64,000 nt of DNA from Sycobia sp. Sy_11 (taxonomy: Eukaryota; Arthropoda; Insecta; Hymenoptera; Epichrysomallidae). The notes beneath the pieces were generated by a model that ran no database searches, had not been told where the DNA came from, and saw only the letters and a list, made by a program, of their open reading frames with translations. The first letter of the stretch is position 1. Each line of letters begins with the position of its first letter. The stretch spans positions 1,241,501 through 1,305,500 of the forward strand of contig JACCIC010000096.1 in NCBI GenBank assembly GCA_018907035.1, read 5' to 3'. Shown here one piece after another: positions 13,247 to 26,669 of the stretch. The position numbers were made by a program, and so were the translations under genes.

Positions 13247-14945
13247 CAAAAAATTATAATGTTTACACAAATGATGGCGCCTGTTAGCTGAATTTCATTG
13301 GTAAATGCCAAAACTAAAAAAATAAAAACTAAAACTACTAGTATGTAAAAATAATTTCTAATATGAGAGTACAAGTACATCTTAATGACGCCGTCAACTA
13401 AGGATATTACTCTAGTACTGCTCGACCACCTGCAATAATTATCCAAGAAGAGAATGCTGACTCTCACGCGCAGAAACAATAAGCTACAATACGCAACATA
13501 TTCATACAAGTAGTTCATACAAGATGACCATGCAAGTACAGATAATAAAAACCCTGCAAGTTATTATATATATATATATAGTTCAAGATATTATTCTTCT
13601 AACTTCAAATACTAGAATTATACCTATGCGATTTATATATGTGTAGATGACTGCATATATAACAAAATGGATAGATTTCGAAATTATGTACCACAAATCG
13701 ATACTGTCAAAAACATGCAAGGTCTTCGAGGTATCCAGGTAAAATGGAACGGAAACATTTGAAAACCGAGAATTTAGAAAAATATATTATATGGCTAATA
13801 AATTGAACTTAAGAAGAAAACGATAGAATGAGAAGTATATCTCCAAACATACTTACAATAATACCATCTTTTTGAGCTAATGATGGAGAAATTTCCACTC
13901 CTTAAAGTCAAAGGCTCTTAGAATGCGATTAGTTGCTATACTTATAAAAGAATTATATATTAGCATCGATAAAAAAATCCTTTGGTCGAACTCGGCGACT
14001 GTCCCATAAAAGATTTTGATAGGCCCGCAACATAACCGTTTGAAAAAAGAAAAAGAAAGGATATGTGAGTTTAGGGTAGCGATGAATACAGACATGCATG
14101 AATTTCACACATAATACGACACACTCATCGAAAAACCTAACGCGATCAGTAGATAACTGGATTATCGGCCTTGAATTTCTTTGGGATTAATCTAAACATT
14201 ACGTGAAAATAGACAGTTAGAAAAACCCTAGATCGTCACATTAGATTTTCACTTTAACGAATCCAAGCCTATATTCGAAAGACTATATTTGAAATAAGAA
14301 ATTTAAAACATATCATTTCGAATAACATTGATGAATTGAAATGAAGGAAAGTAGCCGATTTTTAACAAGCAAGCAAATATGACTATTGCGTTTATTTTTA
14401 TTGAAAGCAATAATTTTATTATCGCGTTAAAAGTATAGACCTTGAAGAAACCACCTTCAACCCTATAATCCTCCATAATCTTAGTTTTGCCAGTAAACTA
14501 CTCATAGAAAATGTTCATAATAGATATCTGGTACAAAACGAAGATCATTAGCAAAAAACTGCATATCTGTTGACTGTCGAGAAAATACGTTATATATAAA
14601 TATGTCCGACCTTTCAAAACACCAGGTACCATATGGACTCGCGATCAGATGCATCTTCCCCCCGTCCATTGTACCCTTTCATTCTCCTGTCAGTATCAAG
14701 CAATGCAAAAGAGGTCGCTTGATTCTAAGCTGCTGAAGACAACAATCTCTGAATTCAGACTTGAGCCCTTCTTTTCAACTAACAGTGATCGTCCATACTG
14801 TTTTTCTGCATTTTCAAAATTCCTAGCATTGTTATTTTTAATATTTGTTCATTAGCAACCATCGGTCGCCTCTGTATTTTAACTTCATTTTAGTTATAAT
14901 TAAATTTTAGTTCAATTTTAAACAATTAAAGTTTTATCTTATATC

Positions 14946-15659
14946 AATAAATATTTTTATCGGTCTTACAGTCTTTATAATATCACATATTAGTTCAAAT
15001 AATGACAGTCAAACTGTCCTTATTTATGATCACCCCCGTAGAATCTGAAATAAAACTTGTTACTACAATAAATTATATCAGAATATTAAAAATAAAAATA
15101 AAATAAAATTAATAATAAAATAATAATAAAAATACAAATACAATAAGTAAAATAAAAATAAAAAATAATAAAAGTACTTATTCTATGTTAGTGAAGGACA
15201 ACCTGACTGCCCCCACCACCTTAAATTTAGGATTACCTTCTTGTTCGATATTTCGAACCACTGCGGTTCATCTTCAGGAACTTAACTAAAGTTTAATTTT
15301 ACTTAACCCTTAGTTAAGTTCCGGGATGTACGGTTCCAGGATGAGCCGAAGCGGTTCGAAATATCAAACAAGAAGGACTAACTTAGAATAAGTACTTTTA
15401 TAGTAGTTAGTAGACACTAACATAGAATAAGTACTTTTATTTTTTTTTTTGTTTATTTTACTTATTATTGTATTTTTATTTTTATTTTATTATTAATTTT
15501 ATTTTATTTTTATTTTTAATTTTCTGATATAATTTATTGTAGTAATGAGTTTTATTTCAGATTCTACGGGGGTGATCATAAACAAGGACAGTCTGACTGT
15601 CATTATTTTAACTAATATATGATATTATAAAGATTGTAAGACCGATAAAAATATTTATT
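14946..15659. mobile_element. Foldback (long inverted-repeat) element, short form
   Basis: Two arms of roughly 250 bases face each other: the left arm starts AATAAATATTTTTATCGG and the right arm ends with its reverse complement. Both arms carry ACAGTC-type words, a conserved 'GATCACCCCCGTAGAATCT' block and a matching AT-rich stretch. The centre contains two inverted blocks with GAACCACTGCGGTTC-like and GAGCCGAAGCGGTTCGAAA sequence, so the element is nearly palindromic throughout. It has no coding capacity. Three more arms of the same family lie at 51.2, 52.2 and 53.6 kb. Confidence 0.75.
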
Positions 15660-16238
15660 AATTTAATTCAATACAGTCGACATAAGTACAATTTTTAATT
15701 TTAATTTATTTTATATCCTTTCAAATATAAAATAATTTAGATATATTTATCTGTGTTTAATTTTCTCTTTCAAATATGAGACGTTCAACTCTGAAGCTAT
15801 TGTTAAAGAAAACGTCCACCACGTCTACAAGGGCACCACTGGATCAAAACAAAAATGGCTGTCGCAGACGATCCAATCGTCCAGAGTATATATGGAGCGA
15901 GCTTGGATTTTTAATTAAAAAATAAGTTCATATTTAAAATATATCCAGGCAACCAAAGTCGGGTGTAGCACGTTGGCAAAACATATCTGATATAAATAAA
16001 CATTTGATGTAGTTTGCTGCAGCTTATCGCACCTGCCTTCTGTACCCAATTTGTTCGAATGCTTATCATAACTTTGGAAAAGTGTCCCTCCGTCTTCTCA
16101 TTTTCCTACCCTTCTGAGAGAGCCAAAATTCTGAATGAACATTAGGACCTACTGGAACAACTATTTGCAGTTCCGAATATGCATATTGACTTTTACATAT
16201 AACTTAACCTTTATACACTAAATCCTTTACGTGATCAG

Positions 16239-16242
<4 letters not shown>

Positions 16243-16289
<47 letters not shown>
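16243..16289. repeat. (TA)n microsatellite
   Basis: Uninterrupted TA run of about 23 units. Confidence 0.95.
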
Positions 16290-16292
<3 letters not shown>

Positions 16293-16625
16293 TGATTTAT
16301 GGTTCTCGTGTTTCAGTTCAAAAGATTTGATAAAATTCGTGGAAGATGAAAAAGAACAAAAAAAGAAAACTAAAAATAACTAAATAAAACAAAAAAAACA
16401 AAGTTAACTCTCAACGAAACATATATATTTATAAGCACTTAAAGTTCTGATAAGTGCTAATACCAGATAATATATTTCATTACTATATAAGATATCCTTA
16501 TACATTTATTACTATATGGTGATATATAAATATATTACTTTATATACTTGTCTAATTTACATGTCAAATACGCAATGATTTATAATTCTCGGACAAGTAT
16601 TGCAAGTATAATATACTGCAATATA

Positions 16626-17343
16626 TTAGGTAGTCAAATATCTCCCTCCCACCTTTTTGTTTTATGAATTTCGCGGCTATGTACAAAGCGCTACAGAGCT
16701 CGTATCTGGCAATACTATACATCATTTGAAAAGTCTTGACATAACGTACAAAATGACGCTATGCGTGGTTTGTTTGTATATTGCGTTCAAAAGTTATAGA
16801 TGTGTAAACATGGAGTTTACTAACGCCGAAATTCGCGCTATTTTAAAGTTTTCCTTCGTCAAAAGCAAATCCGCTAAAGAAACGTTCCGTGAGATTAATG
16901 GTATTTTGAGGGGTGGCACGCTATCACTTTGAACCGCAGAGAAATGGTTTCGACGATTCAGAGCCGGTGAAAACAACACCATGAATAAGCCAGCCGGCGG
17001 AAGACCTGTGACGACGAATACCGATCAAATCATAGAATTTATCGAGTTAGACCGGTATGTGGCCTCTCGTGACATCGCACAGGAGATGAGAGTTAGTCAG
17101 CAAACCATTTTAAATCATCTGCAGAAGGTTGGATACAAAAAAAAAAGCTTGATGTTTGGGTGCCGAATGATTTGACGCAAAAAAACCTTTTGGACCGAAT
17201 CAACGCCTGTGATATGCTGCTAAAATGGAACGAACGGAACGAATCATCCATTATGAACTGTTCTCATATGGCCAGACGCTTAATTCTACCATCTACTGTG
17301 AGCAACTCAACCGCTTGAAGCAGGCTATCGACCAGAAGCGATT
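16626..17343 (+). mobile_element. mariner-family DNA transposon remnant, internally deleted
   Basis: The 5' end probably starts near 16626 with a TTAGGTAGTCAAATATCTCC terminal-repeat-like sequence. The transposase starts at the ATG at 16811 and reads 'MEFTNAEIRAILKF', then loses frame near 16930 and continues in another frame with 'GRPVTTNTDQI' and 'VSQQTILNHLQKVGYK' (helix-turn-helix region), then 'VWVPNDLTQKNL' in a third frame. The catalytic core that should follow is missing: the sequence jumps at about 17240 to a C-terminal-like 'QLNRLKQAIDQKR' block ending near 17342. Dead by frameshifts and a core deletion. Confidence 0.8.
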
Positions 17344-17344
17344 T

Positions 17345-17715
17345 ATACAAATATCGCAGCAATATGGCAGGAAAATTGAATATCCAGGACAAGCGGATCA
17401 CAAAAATATTGTGGCAATATCACAGCAATATCACAAGAATATCACAAGAAAATTGAATATCCTAGACAAACGCATCACAAAAATATTACAAGATATATTG
17501 CTGCAATATTCCTGTGATATTGCTGATGTGATATCGCGATAATATCACAGTAATATTTTAGCAATGTTTCAGCAATAGTATATCTTGTAATATTTCTGTA
17601 ACGTGTTTGTCTAGGACAATCAGTTTTCCTCTAATAGTGCTGCCATAATATTTCTGTGATTTTTATTTTGCTGTGATATTGCCATGATACTTTTGTGATA
17701 TATAATGATATGTAA
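17345..17715. repeat. AATATCACA-rich direct plus inverted repeat
   Basis: A unit that begins GAAAATTGAATATCC and runs through GACAA, ATCACAAAAATATT and several AATATCACA words occurs at about 17369-17411 and again at about 17447-17489. It then occurs inverted at about 17580-17632, where ATCTTGTAATATTTCTGT and GTTTGTCTAGGACAAT mirror the second copy. TGTGATATTGC-type words fill the space up to 17710. It abuts the end of the preceding mariner remnant. Confidence 0.7.
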
Positions 17716-19230
17716 GAATTATTATTATTCTGAGAGCTGATCGATCTTGTTGAGTTCTTTTCATTATAAATAAATTGATAAATCCGTTAACTTGATTACT
17801 CTCGTTTCAAACCTTATATTGGTTGATCTACACGCCAACCCGTATCCTCGTGTCGTAGTTTCGCACGAGAGACAGGACGAAGTTACCTTATAGTTGACTT
17901 ATAATGTATATTTTGTTAAAATATTTGAATTTATAGTATTTAACTTTTTTTGAAAATAAAATATTTAATAAAATAGAGAATAAAACATAATTTGGTTATT
18001 TATCGTTCCACATCCTACACCAGGCATCACAACATTTAATCTTGAATTTTTTTCATAAATAATATTTATATCATAAATATTTTGATTTTATATACATAAC
18101 TACAACTCTTTATACTCGTTTAAGAGAAACAAGTTATATTTGAAACAAAGATAAATTATATCTCCCTTTCTAACCATCAGCTGTAATTTTAGATAAACCA
18201 ACTATAAACTAGCTCGTGAACTATCAGCCGACATACGGCATGCACATAGCTTATAGCTGCGTATAGACGTGCTTGCACAATTTTGCCTTTTTCAAGCAAA
18301 TAATTATTTATCGAAATGACTGGTTTACATAGTAAAATTGATTTTATTTTTTCGGAGATTCAAAAACCAACCATTTTAAGACAAAAATGGAACTTATCTT
18401 GGAAATGTTCAATTTCTGGGCCTGATAACCTCGACAAATCAATTCAGCGCACCGAAAAAGATAAAATAAGACCAAATTACCGAGAGAATCGAATTTGATC
18501 CCCTCTTGTGCGCCCGAACTAATTAGTCCGGAACTAATTAGTCCAATATATTTTATGAATTTTTGCAATAGCTATTGCATTTTATACCATTTTAAAGGAA
18601 GGTGCAATTGAGACTGATAGATATAAATGAGATGCAGTTTCTTTCAATATGAAATTCCAAAGAGTTTAAGAAATATTATCGTTTTAAATTTGCAATATGA
18701 AGCAACTTGATCAATTTGTTACTCGAAAACTAGCAGGGTGTTATTAAAATTATTGATATATTTGAAAGGCGCTATTCAAAACCAATTCATCATTATTTTT
18801 AACTTTTGAAAAAACTCAAATTTGCATGCTAGGGTGGGAAGGTGTTTTAAGGTGTTACCAGGTATGTAACTGTGTAACCTCTTAAACTACAATGTGTCTA
18901 CACAATGGCTGCAATGCAACAATCCTACAACCTGCTGCAACCAGCTGTACCGACTACAACTTACAACAGTTTCGCTCTTTTTGTTGTTGTTAGGTTGTCA
19001 CTGAGGCTGACGCTGTTGACATTTGACAGTAGTCATTAAATGCATATGTATATAAAGTGTACAAGTCAATTAAAACAGATTGAAAAATTGTAACAAAAAG
19101 AATAATAATGGGACAGCAAAGCGGACGCAAATGATGTAAACTCAAACAGCCAAGGATATTTATCTAAATTTAAATCAGAATTGCTTTGCCACATAGCATA
19201 TAAACTAGTGCCACGCCGAAGAAACGTCGT
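17716..19230. other. Intergenic sequence upstream of SNX4
   Basis: AT-rich sequence with no supported gene. The last 200-300 bases before the SNX4 start codon (about 18880-19230) are less AT-rich and probably contain the SNX4 promoter and 5' untranslated region; no TATA box is evident. Confidence 0.4.
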
Positions 19231-19231
19231 A

Positions 19232-22200
19232 ATGGAGCAGGTCGTACAAAATGGAAATGAAAATTATGCTGAAATAGAAACAATAAATGCCAATGTTGTT
19301 AGTGTACAAATACGAAATGAGGTAAGGTATATCAATCAATTAACCAAAGTCAATAATTTTTTGAATTTCTAACATCTTTCAATATAAAATAATTATAAAG
19401 AAAATATGAATATATGTGAATCAATATAAACTTTTTTATTATTTCAGATAATTAAATAGTTGTTCATTTAAGCTTATACATAAAACTCTTTTTCATTTTC
19501 AGGAAACATTACTTGATCACATGGAAATAACAATAGTTGAGGCAGAGAAAAGAGCAAATGGAGCACTGAATTTAAAAGAATTTTATACAGTCTATCTCAT
19601 TGAAACTAAGTTTGTTCATAAAATTTTAATATTTAAACATATTGTTACAAAATTTTTATTTTATTTTATTGTTAATTTGATCTAATAATATTTTTATTTA
19701 TAGAGTTATTGATCCAGAATTTAAAAATGCTTTGACCAATATAAGTTCTTTATGGCGTCGTTATACAGAATTTGAATTATTAAGAGCATATTTAGAGATT
19801 ACATATCCATACACAGTATTACCCCCCTTACCTGAGAAAAAAGTTTTATATGCTTGGCAGAAGGTTACCACTGATACATTTGATCCTGACTTTGTTGATC
19901 GTCGACGTGCAGGTTTAGAAGCAAGTATTAATTTAATTTTATAAAATAAGATTTTGGTTGTTCTATGTATCTGTGTAAAATATATATTTCTATTCTAGAA
20001 TTTTTTATTAAGAGTTGCATCTCATCCAGTTTTGTCATTTGATAAGCAATTTATGGGATTTTTACAACAGAAAGATGGATGGAGAGATAGTATAAAAGAA
20101 ACTGGTTTGTTTTCATAAATTTTTTTAATGTGATTACAAACTAATAATATAAGTTTTTTTAATAATAATTTATTCTTGAAACTTCTGATTGTTTAGGATA
20201 TTTTCAAATTGCTGAGTCTAAATTAAAAGCTTTAAGTGTAGCAGTGCGTTTACGAAAACCAGATAAGCGATTTGAGACAATAAAAAATTATGGGATAGAG
20301 TTACAAGTATGTAAAAAAATTTAGTTGAAATATTATTTTCGTCAACCTAATTAAAAATTTTTTACAGACTAATCTGTGCAATTTACTCCGTGTTCGTGCT
20401 AGGTTAGTTGAAAAACAGTACAGTTTGTTCAAATTACATGCAAATTATGGACGAGTATTTAGCGAGTGGAGTGCAATTGAACGTCAAATGGGAGATGGAT
20501 TACAGGTAAATAATTATTTTAAATTTTAATCAAAATGAAAAAAATTACAAAAATTTGTTAATTTTCTTAGAAGTCTGGTCACTACTTAGACTCCTTAGCT
20601 GCTGCAATTGATACAACTTTAGAAGAAGAAGAATTAATAGCAGATCAATTAAAAGAATGGCTTTTTGGTGCATCTGCATTGCAAGCAGTGGTTCGGCGTC
20701 GTGAAGCATTGCAACTTAATAAAGAAGAAGCTGTCGATAATCTTGCAGCTTTACGTGAGCAAAAGGAAAAAGTTATTCAAGGTAATATGTCCATATTATA
20801 CAGTTGACTTTTAATACAACTATAGCATTTATAAATTTTATTAATAGAAATAAATATCTATAGTTAAATTCAAAATTTACTCAAATTATCGGCATAGGGG
20901 TACTAAGATGCCAAATAATAATCTGTATAAGAAAAAAAACACTTACAAAACTTCTAAACATATAACAGTTTATAAAATTATAATTATTGCTTCCTTATAT
21001 AATTTTAACTCTAATTTTAGAATAGAATGCTCTCAATAGGGGTAGGATGCGATTGGGATATGATATGAACAAGATAGCCTATATTGTCTTTTGAGTGTAT
21101 TATATGCTATATTCATAACTAGTTATCAAAACTATAACAGTTTATATACCTTGAATACAAGCAAAAGTTTATATAATTTGCTCAATTTATTTTTGCTAAA
21201 ATTGAAAAGTTTATCAATCATCCAATTCTTGCTCCCCTTTTAATACTGATATAAAAATACATTAAGAAATAATATTTAATATCTAATCTTTAATTCATTA
21301 AATAAAATTCATTAATAAAAGTATATTTTTAATGGCATGTATGTCAAATTTTGTATTTAAATTATATATTGTATTCAAAGTTGTTTAGAATGTTTATTCA
21401 CAATAGAGAAAGTTTATATATAGAAAGTGTATATGTTATATCTATATAATTTTCATCAATTTGCCTTAGAGAATAAAAAATTTATAAATAAGTCATTCAT
21501 GAGTGTGTGTTGTGTGTCAAATATCTTAAAGATAGATAAAAGGAATTGCATTTCAGAATAAAAAGAAAGAATATAATCAGAATAAACGTTTTTGAACTAT
21601 TTAATATAATGCATTAGCTCAGTAACTATTTCTTATAATTTTTTTGTGTTAAATACAAAAATTGAAATGCTGAAATCATATATTACTGTAAATTAAAATA
21701 ATATAATAATATATTATTATAACTGAGTATATGATTTCACTGATTTAATTTATAAATTACTCCTTTACATAGTAGAAAACTTTATAATCATAATAAAATT
21801 TTTTACTTTATGCAAATTTGATAAAATAGATATAAAGTAATTAAAAATTACATTAGTTAATATTTATTCATCATTTAAGATTATTATGATTTCATTACAA
21901 AAAAAATGTTTATATTTTATTACACTTTTTAATTTTTTAAATAAACAAAAACATTTTGTACTTATTTGAAATTTTTAATAAGGATACTTCAAGGAAATTG
22001 TTAAAATACTATTAAAAATAATTTGAATGCATTTGATAATTGTTATCATGCATACATTTCTTTATTTAAATAAAAATATTTATTTCTTTAAAAAGTTTTA
22101 GTTCTATTTAGTTCCCTTAAATTTTTTGAACAATATTTATTCAAAATTTAAAACTTATTGTTTAAAATCAAATTTATTGAATATTTTCAGGTAAATCAGG

Positions 22201-23202
22201 ACTTATGTCAAGATTGTTTGGTTCTGTAGACACAGAAGAAGTTCGTGAATTAAAAATACTTCAATTAGATCAAAAAATTAATCATGGTGAGGAAAATGTG
22301 AAACAAACTGATGAAGAGCTAACGTAAGTTGTATTTGAATTCAATAAAAAAAAACTGTAACAAAAAATTATTTAAAATATCTTTTAATTATTTTAAATAA
22401 TTTAGATTATTTTCTGAAAAAGCAATGGATGATATCGAGAGATTTCAAATTCAAAAAGTCATTGACCTACGAGAAACATTTACAGCTTATGGTGTTCTTC
22501 AATTTAAACTTGCTAGGAAGGTATAAAATTTAAAAAGTATTGATCTACTTAATACTTATGAATATTATTTACATTTTAATACTGAAATTTTCTTAATGCC
22601 ATAAAAAAATTATTATTTTTTTGCACAATAATAAATTTAGGTGTCTTCACATGACTATAAAATACTGTAAAGAACAAATTTATTTGTAATCATTTCGACA
22701 TCCATGACATAGCTTTTATCAAGTTGTGAACATTAAATAACGAAAATGAAAAATACTTAAATCGTTGAGGTCAGAAAAAAATTGAAATACAAGAATGAGT
22801 CCGAATTTGATAAGTCAGTATATATCTGAAGTGACTCTTGTTTTAAATTGTTTCCTTACTTCAAAGATTTAAGTGTGTTTTAATTTTTTGTATTAAATAT
22901 GTATATCTTAATAAAAGTTATGCCAAAGACGCTGGAATTTTGGTAAATAAATTTATTCTTAAGGAAACATCAGCAAGATACTCAAATTCATTTTTTTTAT
23001 GATAATAATTGATATGAAATAACTGCATCATATAATGAAACCTATTTCAGTTAATGTAGAAGATGTCATAGACGTCGTTTGCATATATTGTTAATTTACA
23101 TTAATTTTAATAATTTATTATTATATTTATTTATATTTTCTTACATTTTAGGGCTTACAGACTTGGCAACATATCAAGCAATGTTTAGAAAGTATGCCAT
23201 AA
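19232..23202 (+). CDS. Snx4: Sorting nexin-4 (PX-BAR endosomal sorting protein)
   Basis: Ten coding exons join in frame into 425 codons: 19232-19321, 19503-19609, 19704-19920, 19999-20104, 20197-20306, 20368-20505, 20571-20781, 22191-22323, 22406-22520, 23152-23202 (stop TAA). Vertebrate SNX4 is about 450 residues. The start ATG gives MEQ, as in vertebrate SNX4. The PX domain (about residues 35-165) shows 'LWRRYTEFELLR' (residues 82-93), 'PPLPEKK' (106-112) and 'RRRAGLE-NFLLR' (132-143), the residues that bind phosphatidylinositol 3-phosphate in this family. 'VFSEWSAIERQMGDGLQ' and the helical sequence after it form the BAR-like C-terminal half. SNX4 proteins act on early and recycling endosomes in membrane-protein recycling and autophagy. 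Odd points: intron 3 starts with GCAAGT and is needed to keep the conserved frame; intron 2 has a weak GTTTGT donor; intron 7 is 1.4 kb. No frame damage was seen. Confidence 0.93.
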
Positions 23203-23524
23203 TTCGTTCGACTGAAATATTACGCTTCTGAATATAGATTTACATGAAAGTATATAGAAATATTTTTGAAAAAATAATAGTCGAAATTAATTTTCAAAAG
23301 TATTTCATTAAAAAGGCATATATTTTTCTTGTAAAAGAAAAAGATATTTCAAAACAGTCGATATTAATCAAGATTGTTTCTTATTATTCGTTAATGTTAT
23401 TTTTAACGAATAATTGCTTAAGATAATAGTTTTGTTGAATTTCAATATTAAAAATTATATTGTGGAATAATACACTAAATGAAATTCACTATAGAAATGT
23501 CTGAATAACTAAATAAATTTAAAA

Positions 23525-23592
<68 letters not shown>

Positions 23593-26500
23593 GTCAAATA
23601 GATAAATTGTAATTGGCTATAAGAAACATTTTAGTTTTTTAATCTTCCATTCAATGTATTCAATGATTTAGTAACTAGAAATGGATTTCAACAGTATACA
23701 TTTTTTGTTAAATATTGAAGTCTTTCAAAATACAGCTTAAATTAGATTTTTAATTTTTTTATTAATTTGTAATACTAAAACTAGTATAAAAAAAATGTAA
23801 ATAATAATTAGTAGAAAATAATAGTTTGTAGAAATTTATTTCTTATAATTTTTATTTTAAAATATATATTTCATTATTTTCGTATGAATGAAAATTTGAA
23901 GAAAAAATATTTCATATTGATAATCACATTAATTTTGAACAAAAAGTATATAAATCTGATTTCTGTGAAAATATATATTTATAAATCTCATCTTTTCGAG
24001 TCTGTTAGATTTAGTAATGAAAATTATTATACTACTTACAATAGCCAATAACAATATAGAGAATTGTATTTTCGTTTATATTTACCTATAAATATTATAC
24101 AATTATAGCTGAAATCAATCTCAAGAAATCAATTACACAAATAACAAATAAGAACAATTAAACTAAATAGTTTGGCTGTTCACCAATTTAAAAAACAAGA
24201 TTGAATGGATGGTATTATAAAAGAATATTTTTATATTCATGTTTTCTTATACATACAGTACTTCATATGAACATCACATGGCATTAATAAGAACGAAATC
24301 TAGATACTCGTGTGGTGCTTTTCAACATTACAATAACTTAATTTGATGTTATACAAATTCGTATATTAAATAAATAAATATATAAATAATGTATTTTGAA
24401 TGATTTTAGAATATCTGATTATAATGACAGATATATCTCATTCAGTTCATTGAGTATTTAAAAGGTTCCTTCTTGATTTTCTTAATGTATATTCTTGTGG
24501 AAGTTTCAAATTTGATTTGTAAGGTTTACTATAAATTTAATGTACAAAAGAAATTTGAGTTTTTGTTATTTATCATCATAATGCTGTCCACACTACTCAA
24601 TTATTTTAAAAATCAGAATATTCCTATACATATGGACCATGGCTCCATTATTCTGTTTGCTTTGGATGTTAAAAGACAGTAAATGTTTGGTTTTTAAGTA
24701 ACATTTAATCTAAATAGTTTTATTTCAATCTGTTGAATTTCTTTTAAAAAGTTTTTGTCTTTTCAATTTTTTGTAAACTAAAGGCAAACTGCTCATTCTA
24801 CTCCTGTTTTACTGCGTGATGTACATTTATTTTAGTTCTTCATTTCGTATAAATTTGAGATATAAGAATGTGTATGTGAGAGAGAAAAAGTCATTTTGAT
24901 TTTAATCTCTGTATTGTAAAGTAGCACAAATAGCATGAGTTCGGTTCAAATGAAACAAAGAAACATAGAGAGATAAATTTTAGATAGTCATTTAAATTGT
25001 TTTGCAGCCGAAAAACTTGGTTGGTGTTAAGTTGTGATTAATTTATTGAGAGTGAGCAAAATCTGATTACATCACAATATATATAAGCTTGTACATATAA
25101 GCATACATATTTGTACATTTGCCATATTTACACAATTATACTTTTTAATATTCCTCTGCAATATAAAATATTTAATGTTATAAATATTCTAAGATAAAAT
25201 ATCGTTATTTTCGTATTATCTAATACTTGTGAATTTATAATATCAATAATATAATTTAAAAGCTTACTGTTTAAATTAATATAAAAAAGAATTTTGTGTC
25301 TATTATTTAACCATCTATTTATAACATTTTAGTAAAAGAATATATACTTTTTAAACTGCACTACGTACAAGATAATAAATATGAATTCATATATTTTTTA
25401 TGTGGAACCTTTGCATGATTCTTTAAAATTGTGATATTTGTCTGAGTTCATAATAGTTAAATTAATTATAAGCAAATATAATCGTAAAAATACTTTTTAA
25501 AATGATAAGACATTTTTTATAGTATATTAAGGAAAATAAATTTATATTAGAAGAATTAAAGAAAGAATATTAAATAGAAATTCATACATATTTGAAATGA
25601 ACAAGAATCTGAATGTTAATTAAATGAAAATTTCATTATAAGTAATGGCACATGTAAAAATATCAAATTTTATTTATATTAATGATTAAAAATAGGTACT
25701 TTTAAACACTAATACTTTCATCTCAATTTATATACTATGATTGTTATTTTAAAATTATAATTATTGTTACCATATTCAAGATTATCAATGTTCGTGTTTA
25801 AGGTTCTTTACATAATGATATAAGCTAAAGCTTCTTTAATTCTTTTAAATGGTTCACTTTCCAAACAGATACATATTATTAAAATAGCTTTAATGAAGAG
25901 CTTTATAGTTACATCATATGTTTCAATTTTTTATCACTACAGCCTTGAATATAGCAGTTTACAATAAATGACTTATTAATTAGTTAAAATTTCTGTTGTT
26001 GATCTATAAATGTTAAGAATTTATTAAACATGTATAATCTCATATGTTATAATTTTTGTGTAAATTAAATATTTATTTTTAAATAATAATTGTAAAAAAT
26101 TTGATAATTTTGCTTATAATAAAACCAATCAATATTCTACCTAATATATAATTCCTTTTCACAACCCTTACGTTAGAGTAAATGATCACATTTTAAAATA
26201 TTTTTGGGCTACAAAAATCGAATTATTCTCTATTTCTGTCGATCTCTTGAACAAAAAAAATATACTTTATATACATATAAGTAAAACAGATCTGCAATAT
26301 TTACTTTAATTTTTTTTATTTATGAAAACATTATATAATTTTATTGACTTAAAATGAACAAAAAATGCACTAAAGATTGAAGAAATTAACCATAAATTGT
26401 TATTGTAATTTGTAATAGCAACGATTATTGACAATCGTCGATAAGACCCCTGGTTGTAAGATTCGTCACTAACAAATATCAAACTAGATCAAACATTCAC

Positions 26501-26660
26501 CTTTTAGCAGAGCTTTTAACCTATTTTAGTGCTCCTCACGATTGCCGGAGGTCTGAATCGATCGTTGCGCCTCATAGAGAAAAATTTTGCGTCAAGTTGG
26601 AGAACTAAAATTAATGTTCTGCACTACCGACATTACAGGAACGTATCCAAGATGAAAATT
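23203..26660. other. SNX4 3' end and AT-rich intergenic stretch
   Basis: An AATAAA signal at 23512-23517 is a candidate SNX4 polyadenylation signal. The rest has no readable gene. A less AT-rich patch at about 26400-26640 has no coding frame. Confidence 0.45.
23528..23586. repeat. (AC)n/(AT)n compound microsatellite
   Basis: An AC run of about 16 units passes directly into an AT run of about 14 units. Confidence 0.95.
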
Positions 26661-26669
26661 TCACGAATA

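Noticed and set aside
17345..17715. A CRISPR-like array because of regularly spaced short repeats
   Set aside because: The units are imperfect, occur in both orientations and have no unique equal-length spacers; the genome is eukaryotic.
19181..19231. An earlier start for SNX4
   Set aside because: The upstream in-frame sequence begins with TTG and has no ATG; the ATG at 19232 gives the MEQ start seen in vertebrate SNX4.
23244..24682. Small genes downstream of SNX4
   Set aside because: The open frames are short, lysine/isoleucine/phenylalanine-rich as expected of AT-rich DNA, and lack domains or splice signals.
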